Positions 1 to 6,979 of a stretch of 64,000 nt of DNA are shown here, one piece after another. Where the stretch lies: NCBI GenBank assembly GCA_964411275.1, contig CAYPKG010000002.1, positions 1 through 64,000 on the forward strand, given 5' to 3'. Numbering within the stretch: the stretch's first letter is position 1; each line of letters opens with the position of its first letter. Under the pieces are notes generated by a model. It saw only the letters and a list, made by a program, of their open reading frames with translations, did no database searches and was not told the DNA's origin. The position numbers and the translations under genes were made by a program. This stretch comes from CAYPKG01 sp964411275 (lineage in GTDB: Bacteria; Bacillota; Clostridia; Christensenellales; CAG-138).

Positions 1-26
1 GGTTTGGCGTTCCAAATTTAAGAAAG

Positions 27-69
27 GAGCCGTAGCTTGTTAGCGCTACAGCCCCTTCTGTCTTTTTAT
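27..69 (+). terminator. possible intrinsic terminator at the left edge
   Basis: A short GTAGC/GCTAC hairpin with flanking GG-GC/GCCCC pairing is followed by TTCTGTCTTTTT. It may end a gene lying left of the window. The stem is imperfect, so the call is weak. Downstream (75-98) GTACACA occurs twice. Confidence 0.3.
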
Positions 70-133
70 CCACCTAGGTACACACCAAAGTACACACTTG
101 CTATTTTTTAAGCAAATTTGATTATAATGACCA

Positions 134-162
134 TTGACATCTAGCGCGATCATATATATAAT
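134..162 (+). promoter_or_regulatory. consensus sigma-A promoter of the tetR-flavodoxin pair
   Basis: TTGACA (134-139), a 17-base spacer and TATAAT (157-162) match the housekeeping consensus exactly. The palindrome TTTATATAAA (166-175) lies at the expected transcription start, where a TetR dimer could bind and block its own promoter. The promoter is seen; the autorepression is inferred. Confidence 0.75.
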
Positions 163-210
163 TCGTTTATATAAATAGGTTATACAACTTATTTACAAGG
201 AGGCGATGTC

Positions 211-795
211 ATGCCAAAACAAAGAATTACTAAAGATATGGTCGTCCAAGCCGCTTTTGAAATCGCTAGAAAAGACGGAATGGAACAAGTCATGGTTAAA
301 AACATTGCAGATAGGCTAGCCTGTTCCGTACAACCGATTTATAGCTATTGCAAAAACATGGAGGGACTGCGGCAAAATGTCATTGAGCGGGTAAGACGCT
401 ATATAAAAGAGTTTGTAGAAGCCCGTATTGATAAAAGCAACTTGTTTCGCAGTACAGGGCAAGCATATGTTCAAATGGCAAAAGAAGAACCAAATCTATA
501 CAAAATTTTTATCCTCCATGAGCGGCAGGATATTTCTTCATTGGATGATTTATACCAGTCAGAAGCCACCCCTCACACTGCCGAATTTATTGCTGGTACA
601 TTGAATATTAGCATATCGGAGGCAAAACAATTGCATTTGAATATGCTGATTTATACAATTGGATTAGGTGCCATATTCGCTGTAACAACACCTGGAATTT
701 CAACAGACGAAATATTTACCCAACAGCAAATCGCGTATGAGGCATTCTTAAAACAGGCATTGGAGAATAAGGAGGCAAACCACGATGGGACATGA
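211..795 (+). CDS. TetR/AcrR-family transcriptional regulator
   Basis: A 194-residue protein with an N-terminal helix-turn-helix at about residues 8-50, including the recognition-helix pattern CSVQPIYSYCKNMEGL, and a helical C-terminal ligand domain, the usual TetR layout and length. The ATG follows AAGGAGG (197-203) at good spacing. The stop overlaps the next gene by 11 bases, so the two are co-transcribed and probably translationally coupled. A likely role is ligand-responsive repression of its own operon. The codons are visibly AT-rich compared with most of the window, which suggests recent transfer. The ligand is unknown. Confidence 0.85.
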   Translation: MPKQRITKDMVVQAAFEIARKDGMEQVMVKNIADRLACSVQPIYSYCKNMEGLRQNVIERVRRYIKEFVEARIDKSNLFRSTGQAYVQMAKEEPNLYKIFILHERQDISSLDDLYQSEATPHTAEFIAGTLNISISEAKQLHLNMLIYTIGLGAIFAVTTPGISTDEIFTQQQIAYEAFLKQALENKEANHDGT

Positions 796-1324
796 GATTA
801 TTGTAGTTTATAAAAGCAAGACGGGGTTTACAAAAAGGTATGCACAAATGATAGCGGATGAAATAGGATGCGCCATCGCTGATTTTAAGTCCATTACCAT
901 AGAAGTGATGTCGAAATATGACACTGTGATTTTTGGAAGTCGATCACATGCGGGTAGGATTGATGGTTATAAAAAAGCGAAAGAACTATTTGAAAAGAGT
1001 TCCTCCAAGAACTTTATCGTTTTCGCAACTGGGGCTACACCAAACGATACGGAAGAAATTATAAACGATTTTTGGAAGCAAAATCTACCTGCTGATGAAT
1101 TGATGAACGTACCGCATTTCTATATGCAAAGTGGTATGTGCTATGAAAAAATGGGTCTCCTGGATAGAATGATGATGAAAATGGTAAGGGCTATGTTGAA
1201 GCAGAAAAAAGATAAAGACGAGCATGAAAAAGGATTTGAACATGCAATATCGAGTTCATATGACATTTCATCTAAAGAGTATATTAAACCTTTGGTTTCG
1301 CATATCAAGGAGAGCATAAACTGA
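785..1324 (+). CDS. flavodoxin-domain protein
   Basis: A 179-residue protein starting with a beta strand and an FMN-phosphate-loop-like stretch (YKSKTGFTKRYA, residues 9-20), then a second loop with FGSRSHAGRIDGYKKA. This matches the flavodoxin-like family that includes HemG-type protoporphyrinogen oxidase (Flavodoxin_5). It probably binds FMN and carries electrons in the cytosol. It overlaps tetR by 11 bases and shares its AT-rich composition, so the regulator very likely controls it. In Firmicutes such pairs often answer oxidative or xenobiotic stress; that role is inferred, and no substrate can be assigned. Confidence 0.8.
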   Translation: MGHEIIVVYKSKTGFTKRYAQMIADEIGCAIADFKSITIEVMSKYDTVIFGSRSHAGRIDGYKKAKELFEKSSSKNFIVFATGATPNDTEEIINDFWKQNLPADELMNVPHFYMQSGMCYEKMGLLDRMMMKMVRAMLKQKKDKDEHEKGFEHAISSSYDISSKEYIKPLVSHIKESIN

Positions 1325-1355
1325 GAAACAGTCATCCAACTGATATCTTGACCTC

Positions 1356-1390
1356 AAAAGCCCTTGCTAAAGGGCTTTACGTGTTTTTAC
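1356..1390 (+). terminator. intrinsic terminator after the flavodoxin gene
   Basis: AAAGCCCTT (1357-1365), loop GCTA, AAGGGCTTT (1370-1378), followed by ACGTGTTTTTA. A 9-bp stem with a T-rich tail 32 bases after the stop codon. Confidence 0.75.
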
Positions 1391-1443
1391 TGTAAAATGC
1401 TTGATGGCCCCATAGAACTCCTTTTGCATTAGATGACAGGCGC

Positions 1444-1471
1444 TTACATAATTTCTTGAATTTATTATACC
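1444..1471 (+). promoter_or_regulatory. probable promoter of the alcohol dehydrogenase gene
   Basis: TTACAT (1444-1449), 16-base spacer, TATACC (1466-1471). An imperfect sigma-A match located 50 bases ahead of the start codon. Confidence 0.4.
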
Positions 1472-1523
1472 CTAAAAGCCAAACTAATCTGAAGTAGCGG
1501 ATATAGTAAGGAGATGAATTATA

Positions 1524-2651
1524 ATGAAAGCTCTTGTATACGAGGGAGTGAAAAACGTACGGTTCGAGGAGGTTCCCGATCCAGCTATCGAGCAGGAGGA
1601 TGATATCATTGTAAAGGTGACATCCACAGCCATATGCGGTTCTGATTTGCACCTGATCAATGGCCGTGTTACCGCCTTGAAACCTGGATATGTTCTCGGC
1701 CATGAAACAATGGGCATTGTGGAGGAAGTGGGCAAGGGTGTTTCCAGGGTAAAAAAAGGGGATCGCGTGATCGTTCCCTTTCCGGTCGCCTGCGGACACT
1801 GTGTCTATTGCGATCAAGAGCAGTATAGCTCCTGTGACAATTCCAACCCAAATGGTAAAGCTGGCGGCCTCTTTGGATATTCCGATGCCTATGGCGGATA
1901 TCAGGGCGGGCAGGCGGAGTATCTCCGGGTTCCTTTTGCCAACGTTGGCCCTGTGGTTGTACCCGAAGAACTAACCGATGAACAGGTGCTTTTTTTGACA
2001 GACGTCCTCCCCACTTCGAGATGGGGGGTAGATATCGGCGGAGTGAAAGCAGGGGACACCGTAGTCATTCTGGGTTGCGGCCCAATCGGCCTTACAAGCA
2101 TCAAGTGGTGTCAGATGCTGGGGGCAAGGCGGATTATCGCTGTTGACAGTGTGAAATACAGGTTGGAGCACGCCCGATCCTACGGCGTGGAAGCATTGGA
2201 TTTTAAGGACTATGACAATACAGGGCAGGAGCTGAAGGAGATCACCCACGGCGGCGCCGATGTGGTCATTGATTGTGTCGGAATGGACGGCCATATGTCG
2301 GTGATGGAAAAGCTGGAAACCGCTTTAAAGCTCCAGGCCGGCTCCAAGTCAGCCATAGAAATGGCATCCGAGGCTGTCAGAAAATGCGGCACGGTGGTAA
2401 TGGTAGGCGTGTATGGAGGGCGTTACAATATGTTTCCTCTGGGCAATTTCTTCGCAAAGGGCGCGATCCTCAAGATGGGGCAATGTCCGGCGCACAGCTA
2501 TGTTGAACCAATTCTGGATTTGATCAGGAAAGGGCAATTTGACGCCACCGATATCATTACCCATCGGCTAAGCCTGAGTGATGGCCCAAAGGGCTATTCG
2601 CTTTTTGACCATAAAGAGGATGGTTGCATCAAGGTTGTCCTCAAGCCGTGA
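1524..2651 (+). CDS. zinc-dependent alcohol dehydrogenase, formaldehyde-dehydrogenase-like
   Basis: A 375-residue medium-chain dehydrogenase. It shows the catalytic-zinc region ICGSDLH (about residues 37-43) and GHE (about 59-61), the four-cysteine structural-zinc lobe (CGHCVYCDQEQYSSC, about 90-104), and a Rossmann NAD(P)-binding core with GCGPIGL (about 183-189). The length and the GYSDAYGGYQGGQAEYLRVP segment resemble glutathione-independent formaldehyde dehydrogenases and related polyol/threonine dehydrogenases. It would oxidise an alcohol or reduce an aldehyde with NAD in the cytosol. It stands alone between a terminator and the proS leader. The exact substrate cannot be read from sequence. 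Confidence 0.88.
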   Translation: MKALVYEGVKNVRFEEVPDPAIEQEDDIIVKVTSTAICGSDLHLINGRVTALKPGYVLGHETMGIVEEVGKGVSRVKKGDRVIVPFPVACGHCVYCDQEQYSSCDNSNPNGKAGGLFGYSDAYGGYQGGQAEYLRVPFANVGPVVVPEELTDEQVLFLTDVLPTSRWGVDIGGVKAGDTVVILGCGPIGLTSIKWCQMLGARRIIAVDSVKYRLEHARSYGVEALDFKDYDNTGQELKEITHGGADVVIDCVGMDGHMSVMEKLETALKLQAGSKSAIEMASEAVRKCGTVVMVGVYGGRYNMFPLGNFFAKGAILKMGQCPAHSYVEPILDLIRKGQFDATDIITHRLSLSDGPKGYSLFDHKEDGCIKVVLKP

Positions 2652-2667
2652 TGCCGAGAAAAAAAGC

Positions 2668-2696
2668 TTGAAAAGGCATTTGATATCGGCTATACT
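2668..2696 (+). promoter_or_regulatory. sigma-A promoter of the proS T-box transcript
   Basis: TTGAAA (2668-2673), 17-base spacer, TATACT (2691-2696), just ahead of the T-box leader. Confidence 0.65.
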
Positions 2697-2702
2697 ATAT
2701 CA

Positions 2703-2985
2703 CAATTGAATAGCAGGCTATGATGAGAAATAGTACGCATTTGGGATTGTAAGAGAGAAGGCGGAAGGTGCAAGCCTTTCATGAAAGAATGCGGAACCCA
2801 TCTTTGAGCTATGGCCCGAACGGTTATTCCAAGTAAGGCTCATCGGATATCCCTCCGGCAATGGGAATGGTATGTGGCATTATGCCGTATACGAATATGA
2901 GCGCGGCGCAAGCCGAATTTAGGTGGTACCACGGACTGTATGTTCGCCCTAAGCTGTTAACCGGCTTGGGGCTTATTATTTTTAG
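2703..2985 (+). ncRNA. T-box leader controlling proS, probably proline (CCC) specific
   Basis: The conserved T-box core AGGTGGTACCACGG is at 2921-2934. An AGAGAG-type motif lies near 2752-2758 in stem I. A candidate specifier codon CCC (2797-2799) follows GGAA and is followed by A, the usual specifier-loop context. A terminator stem GCCCTAAGC/GCTTGGGGC (2946-2954/2964-2972) is followed by TTATTATTTTT. Known T-boxes bind uncharged tRNA, here expected to be tRNA-Pro(GGG), which favours the antiterminator and lets proS be transcribed. The leader fills the whole 343-base stretch between the dehydrogenase and proS. Confidence 0.9.
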
Positions 2986-2997
2986 GAGGATATTGTG

Positions 2998-4722
2998 ATG
3001 AAAATGGACAAACTCGTTGGAGAACGCTTTAAGGAAAGGCCGTCGGACTGCGCAATTGACAGCCAAGCGCTGATGCTGCGCGGCGGCTATATGAAGTATG
3101 TGACCAACGGCATATTTTCTTTGTATACGCCGCTTCGGCGCATCACACAGAAGATTGAAAAAATTATCCGGGAGGAAATGGACGCCATCGACGGCCAGGA
3201 GGTGCTGTTTCCGGTGGTGTTGCCCGCTTCCCTTTGGGAGGAATCGGGACGCTACGAAAGCGTCGGTAATGAGCTGATACGCCTACAAGACCGTAACGGC
3301 ACGCCAATGGTGCTTGGGATGACCCATGAAGAGGCCGCTGTACAGCTTGTGCGCGAGTATGGCAACAGCTACCTGAAATATCCCTTTATGATTTATCAGG
3401 TGCAGACGAAATTCCGGGATGAGGCGCGCCCCCGGGGCGGCTTAATTCGCGTGCGGGAATTTACCATGAAAGACGGGTATTCCTTCCACACCTCCCAGGA
3501 GGATTTGGAAAGATACTATGCCCGGTGCTTTCATGCGTATGAGCGGATATTCGCCCGGGCGGGCCTGTCCGGCGTGATTTCCGTGGCCTCCGATTCGGGC
3601 ATGATGGGCGGAAATATCTCCCATGAGTTTATGCTGCTTACGCCCGTCGGGGAAGATACCATTGCCATTTGCGACGCATGCGATTATCGCGCCAATATGG
3701 AGGCGGCCGAAACCATCGTGCTTAATCAAAAAGACGAAACGATGGAGGAATTGAAGCTTGCCCATACGCCGGGCGCGAATACCATTGAGGATGTATGCCA
3801 ATTCCTGTCTTCGCCCATCGAAAAATCCTGTAAAGCGGTTGTCTATCAGGAAAACCTTACCGATGAATATGTAATCGTGTTCATTCGCGGGGATCTCGAG
3901 GTCAACGAAACAAAGGTGACGAATTATATTGGCGCGGAGATACATCCTGCTGTCATTACCGAGGCTTCTCAAATATGCGCAGGGTATATTGGCCCTCGTG
4001 AATTGAAAGGTAACCATAGGGTTTTGTTTGACAAATCCCTCGAGGGAGCCTCCAATTTGGTTTGCGGCGCCAACAAGGATCAATACCACTATACCGGATT
4101 TAATTTCGGCCGGGATTACAAGGATGTGGAGTATTTCGACTTCGCTAAAATTCAAGAGGGCGGCATCTGCCCAAGCTGCGGCAAACAGGCCATCCGCATT
4201 TCCCGCGGCATTGAAGTGGGCAATATATTCCAGCTTGGTACAAAGTATACAAGCGCGATGGAGATGCTATATCTAGACAACGACGGCGCTCTTAAAAACC
4301 CCATCATGGGCTGTTATGGAATAGGCGTAGGCCGGCTTGCCGCATCGGTATGTGAAGCGAGCCACGATGAATACGGCCCGATCTGGCCGATGTCCATTGC
4401 GCCGTGGCAGGTGCATATCTGTTGCCTGCGTGCGGATGATGCTGCAGTAAAGGGATTGGCGGACGGCTTATATCAGGAACTCATGGAGCAGCATGTGGAG
4501 ACGCTGTATGACGACAGGAAAATTAGCGCAGGGGTCATGTTCTCGGATGCGGATCTATTGGGGGTTCCATTGCGGGTAATACTCAGCCCCCGGAACATGA
4601 AGGACGGTTGCTGCGAGATCGTTTCAAGAGACAAGTCATATAACAAGAAGGTGTCGGTAGGGGAAATCACCGCTGTATTAAAGGCGCTGATCGAGGAACA
4701 ATACAAGGCCTGTGGGGTTTAA
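2998..4722 (+). CDS. proS: proline--tRNA ligase (ProRS, bacterial type)
   Basis: A 574-residue class II aminoacyl-tRNA synthetase that charges tRNA-Pro with proline. Class II motif 2 is visible (FRDEARPRGGLIRVREFTMKD, split across residues 140-160), motif 3 near the C-terminal part (GCYGIGVGRL), and a central editing (INS) domain at about residues 225-380. The C-terminal anticodon-binding domain ends near residue 560. The ATG at 2998 lies 8 bases after AGGAGG (2984-2989); a GTG three bases upstream is possible but less well spaced. Expression is set by the T-box directly upstream. Length is normal for the family. Confidence 0.95.
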   Translation: MKMDKLVGERFKERPSDCAIDSQALMLRGGYMKYVTNGIFSLYTPLRRITQKIEKIIREEMDAIDGQEVLFPVVLPASLWEESGRYESVGNELIRLQDRNGTPMVLGMTHEEAAVQLVREYGNSYLKYPFMIYQVQTKFRDEARPRGGLIRVREFTMKDGYSFHTSQEDLERYYARCFHAYERIFARAGLSGVISVASDSGMMGGNISHEFMLLTPVGEDTIAICDACDYRANMEAAETIVLNQKDETMEELKLAHTPGANTIEDVCQFLSSPIEKSCKAVVYQENLTDEYVIVFIRGDLEVNETKVTNYIGAEIHPAVITEASQICAGYIGPRELKGNHRVLFDKSLEGASNLVCGANKDQYHYTGFNFGRDYKDVEYFDFAKIQEGGICPSCGKQAIRISRGIEVGNIFQLGTKYTSAMEMLYLDNDGALKNPIMGCYGIGVGRLAASVCEASHDEYGPIWPMSIAPWQVHICCLRADDAAVKGLADGLYQELMEQHVETLYDDRKISAGVMFSDADLLGVPLRVILSPRNMKDGCCEIVSRDKSYNKKVSVGEITAVLKALIEEQYKACGV

Positions 4723-4724
4723 TA

Positions 4725-4760
4725 AAAAACAGCGCCCCGGCTTGGATGAAGCCGGGGCGC
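4725..4760 (-). terminator. intrinsic terminator of the MBL-fold gene, possibly used by both strands
   Basis: A 12-bp stem GCGCCCCGGCTT/AAGCCGGGGCGC (4732-4743/4749-4760) lies between convergent genes. On the minus strand it is followed by GTTTTTTATT, a good U-tract. The plus strand lacks one, so proS may end here less efficiently. Confidence 0.8.
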
Positions 4761-4790
4761 AATGTATTCAGTTAATGTATCGAATTTCAC

Positions 4791-5783
4791 CTATTTCTCG
4801 GTTTCCACAGTGACTTTTTTACCGTCAAATATGAAATGCACGATCCCGCTCAAATCGGTACGATACAAGGGAATGCCCGCATTTTTTAATGCATCAAGTG
4901 TTTCCTCGTTGGGGTGGTTATAGTCGTTGTCTTCGCCTACGCTGGCCACGGCGATGTCCGGATCCACAGCCGCGAGCAGAGCTTCGCCTGTGGAGGTGCT
5001 CGAGCCGTGATGCCCAAGCTTGAGAACATTCGCCTTAAAATAGCTTCCCGGCAACGCGCCCAGCATGATCTTTTCTGCGGGGATTTCCGCGTCCCCGGTG
5101 AAAATCATGGCCGTGTCGCCGTACTTCACCCGGCATATGATACTGCTGTCGTTCAAATCGCTGTACCGAAAGCCTTGAAGAGGGCTCAGCACCCGGATTT
5201 CAACCAGCTCATCCCATTCGATGAAGGAGTTTTCACCGCCCACGCATTGCTGCACGTTCACGTCCCGCTCGTCCAGGGCGGCAAGCAGCCTTTCAAACAT
5301 CTTGGTGGTGTTCATGGCGTCGGTCATGTAATATGTGCCGATCTCATAGTTTTCCACAATCTTTTGCATGTTCCCGATATGGTCCGCGTGGGGATGGGTG
5401 GCGATTACCACGTCTAATTTTGTGACATTTTGCTCCTGCAAAAAGCTGTCAATCCGCTTGTATATTTCCGATTTCTCACTGGCGTCGATGAGCATTGTTT
5501 TGCCGTTTGGCGAGCGCAGGAATATGCTGTCCCCCTGTCCCACATCCAGCACAAACACCTCCAATGATTGTCCGGCAGCGGCTTGCGCGCCGCCTTGGTT
5601 TGGCGTGTTTTCCAGGGATGCGGTTGCTGTGGGGGCTGCTACGGCGGGGTCCGGCTCCGGCAGAAGACCCAGGGGGTCTCCCATAAAATAGTTCACCGCG
5701 AATATCAGCAGCAAAACAAGGATGAGAGAGATGGAATTGCGCATCTTCGCGTTACTTTTGGAACTTCTCTTTTTTGTGGCCAT
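4791..5783 (-). CDS. membrane-anchored metallo-beta-lactamase-fold hydrolase, ComEC C-terminal type
   Basis: A 330-residue protein with a lysine-rich N-terminus, one membrane segment (about residues 17-35) and a Pro/Ala/Thr linker, then a metallo-beta-lactamase domain with the metal motif THPHADH (about residue 127), an FTGDA segment and GHHGSS. This domain is like the competence protein ComEC C-terminal nuclease domain, here without the channel, so it is probably an extracellular or surface hydrolase. The start ATG at 5783 is preceded by GAGGT at 7-8 bases; an ATG at 5810 has no ribosome site. A promoter TTGCCT-17-TATAAT lies upstream. The substrate (DNA or other phosphodiester) is not shown. 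Confidence 0.82.
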   Translation of the reverse strand: MATKKRSSKSNAKMRNSISLILVLLLIFAVNYFMGDPLGLLPEPDPAVAAPTATASLENTPNQGGAQAAAGQSLEVFVLDVGQGDSIFLRSPNGKTMLIDASEKSEIYKRIDSFLQEQNVTKLDVVIATHPHADHIGNMQKIVENYEIGTYYMTDAMNTTKMFERLLAALDERDVNVQQCVGGENSFIEWDELVEIRVLSPLQGFRYSDLNDSSIICRVKYGDTAMIFTGDAEIPAEKIMLGALPGSYFKANVLKLGHHGSSTSTGEALLAAVDPDIAVASVGEDNDYNHPNEETLDALKNAGIPLYRTDLSGIVHFIFDGKKVTVETEK

Positions 5784-5834
5784 ATGTTGTACCTCGTTTG
5801 TCTGTTTCATTCAATATATGGTGTTATTACGTAC

Positions 5835-5863
5835 ATTATACCGAAGCAGACAGAGAAAGGCAA
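5835..5863 (-). promoter_or_regulatory. sigma-A promoter of the MBL-fold gene
   Basis: Read on the minus strand: TTGCCT (5863-5858), 17-base spacer, TATAAT (5840-5835). It gives the gene its own transcript, separate from the selenium genes upstream. Confidence 0.65.
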
Positions 5864-5872
5864 ACTATTCAT

Positions 5873-6910
5873 TTAAGGCCGGGGCGGCTTTTTTGATTTG
5901 CGCGAGAGAATGCTAAATTGCTCATGCAGTAGCGCCAGGGTTTGGGAAAAGGATTTCAAAAGACGGTTTAGAAGCCCGCTTAGCTGCTGGCTGCGCTGCT
6001 CTTCCAAATACAGCGCCATTTCCAGCCTGCGCACCTCGTCAGCAAACTCGTCGTTAGCGTTGGCGTAGGCGGTCAACTGGCGGTTGAGCCGCTCCACCTG
6101 TTGGCGCACCTGTTTGAGCGCCGCGGAGGCCTCGTTGGGGGCTGGGGTGAGCGGTGCGCTAAATGCGGCTTTCCACTGGGAAAGAACGGGTTTTTCCGCT
6201 CTGCGCCTTGGCAACGCCGTGAGATTTGCCCCGGCGCTGGCAAGCCGGCCTTGCGCCAAGGCAAACCGCCGCCCGCATAATCGCATGGCCAGCGCGTCGC
6301 TTTGGGTTTCCAGAACGAGGCATCCCCCGGATTGCAAAAGCTCCTCGATCTTCACAACGCATGCCTCCTGGACTGCTATCGTACAAAGCTCCAGGCACCG
6401 GGAGAAAAGAAGGATTTTCGATCGGCTATATAGCGCAGCCGCAATGGCCAACGCCGCGCGCTCGGCTGTAGAATAGCTGGAGACGGGGTTTAAAAACGCT
6501 TTGGAGGTCAGCCCTGCAAACGCCATAATTTCTGGAAGCAGCTGCTTGATTTCTGCGGGATGAAGGCCTTTTAGACGCAAAATCAGCCGGGCATTTTCCT
6601 GCCCGGAGAAGTCAGGCAGCAGCTGTTCGCCCGCGCCGGAAACATATGCGTTTGGAGCGGCGATGGACAATTGCCCGGATGTGTGCAGCGTCTGGCCGGC
6701 AAGAACCTGGTAGAGCGCCGTGGTGCCGTTTTCCGCATCCCCCAGCGCCCGCCAGCCCTCGCCTGCGCGCACTTGAAGGGTAATGCCTGAAAGCACGGTG
6801 CGCATGGCTGGGGCGTAGCGGGACCAGCGGGGGAACAGAGCCCCCAAAATGCGCTTTACGGGCGAGGCGTTTTCCGGTATTATCACGGTGAGTCCATCAA
6901 GGGTTATCAT
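5873..6910 (-). CDS. degenerate ABC-ATPase domain fused to a C-terminal coiled coil
   Basis: About 345 residues. The N-terminal 220 residues follow an ABC ATPase of the polysaccharide/teichoic-acid export type, but the catalytic motifs are broken. The Walker A position reads GDAENGTTALY without the GKS/T lysine, the signature reads SSYSTAERAALAIA without SGG, and the Walker B position reads KILLFSRCLE without the DE pair. The C-terminus (about residues 255-325) is a helical coiled coil ending in KSKKPPRP. It is probably a non-hydrolysing scaffold or regulator; function unknown. The start is uncertain: ATG 6910 follows a terminator hairpin directly and lacks a clear ribosome site, and a more upstream ATG would lie inside that hairpin. 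Confidence 0.6.
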   Translation of the reverse strand: MITLDGLTVIIPENASPVKRILGALFPRWSRYAPAMRTVLSGITLQVRAGEGWRALGDAENGTTALYQVLAGQTLHTSGQLSIAAPNAYVSGAGEQLLPDFSGQENARLILRLKGLHPAEIKQLLPEIMAFAGLTSKAFLNPVSSYSTAERAALAIAAALYSRSKILLFSRCLELCTIAVQEACVVKIEELLQSGGCLVLETQSDALAMRLCGRRFALAQGRLASAGANLTALPRRRAEKPVLSQWKAAFSAPLTPAPNEASAALKQVRQQVERLNRQLTAYANANDEFADEVRRLEMALYLEEQRSQQLSGLLNRLLKSFSQTLALLHEQFSILSRKSKKPPRP

Positions 6911-6939
6911 AAAAATAGCTTGCCCATGACAGGGCAAGC
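6911..6939 (-). terminator. intrinsic terminator after selD
   Basis: On the minus strand GCTTGCCC (6939-6932), loop TGTCAT, GGGCAAGC (6925-6918), then TATTTTT. It ends the yqeC-yqeB/selD transcript. Because the next reading frame begins at once, it may also act as an attenuator. Confidence 0.8.
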
Positions 6940-6979
6940 CTAAGCAATAGAATTTTCAACCGCCATAAACCCGACGCGG

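Noticed and set aside
6911..6937. A longer start for the pseudo-ATPase protein (ATG at 6937).
   Set aside because: Its first nine codons would lie in the selD terminator hairpin and no ribosome site precedes it.
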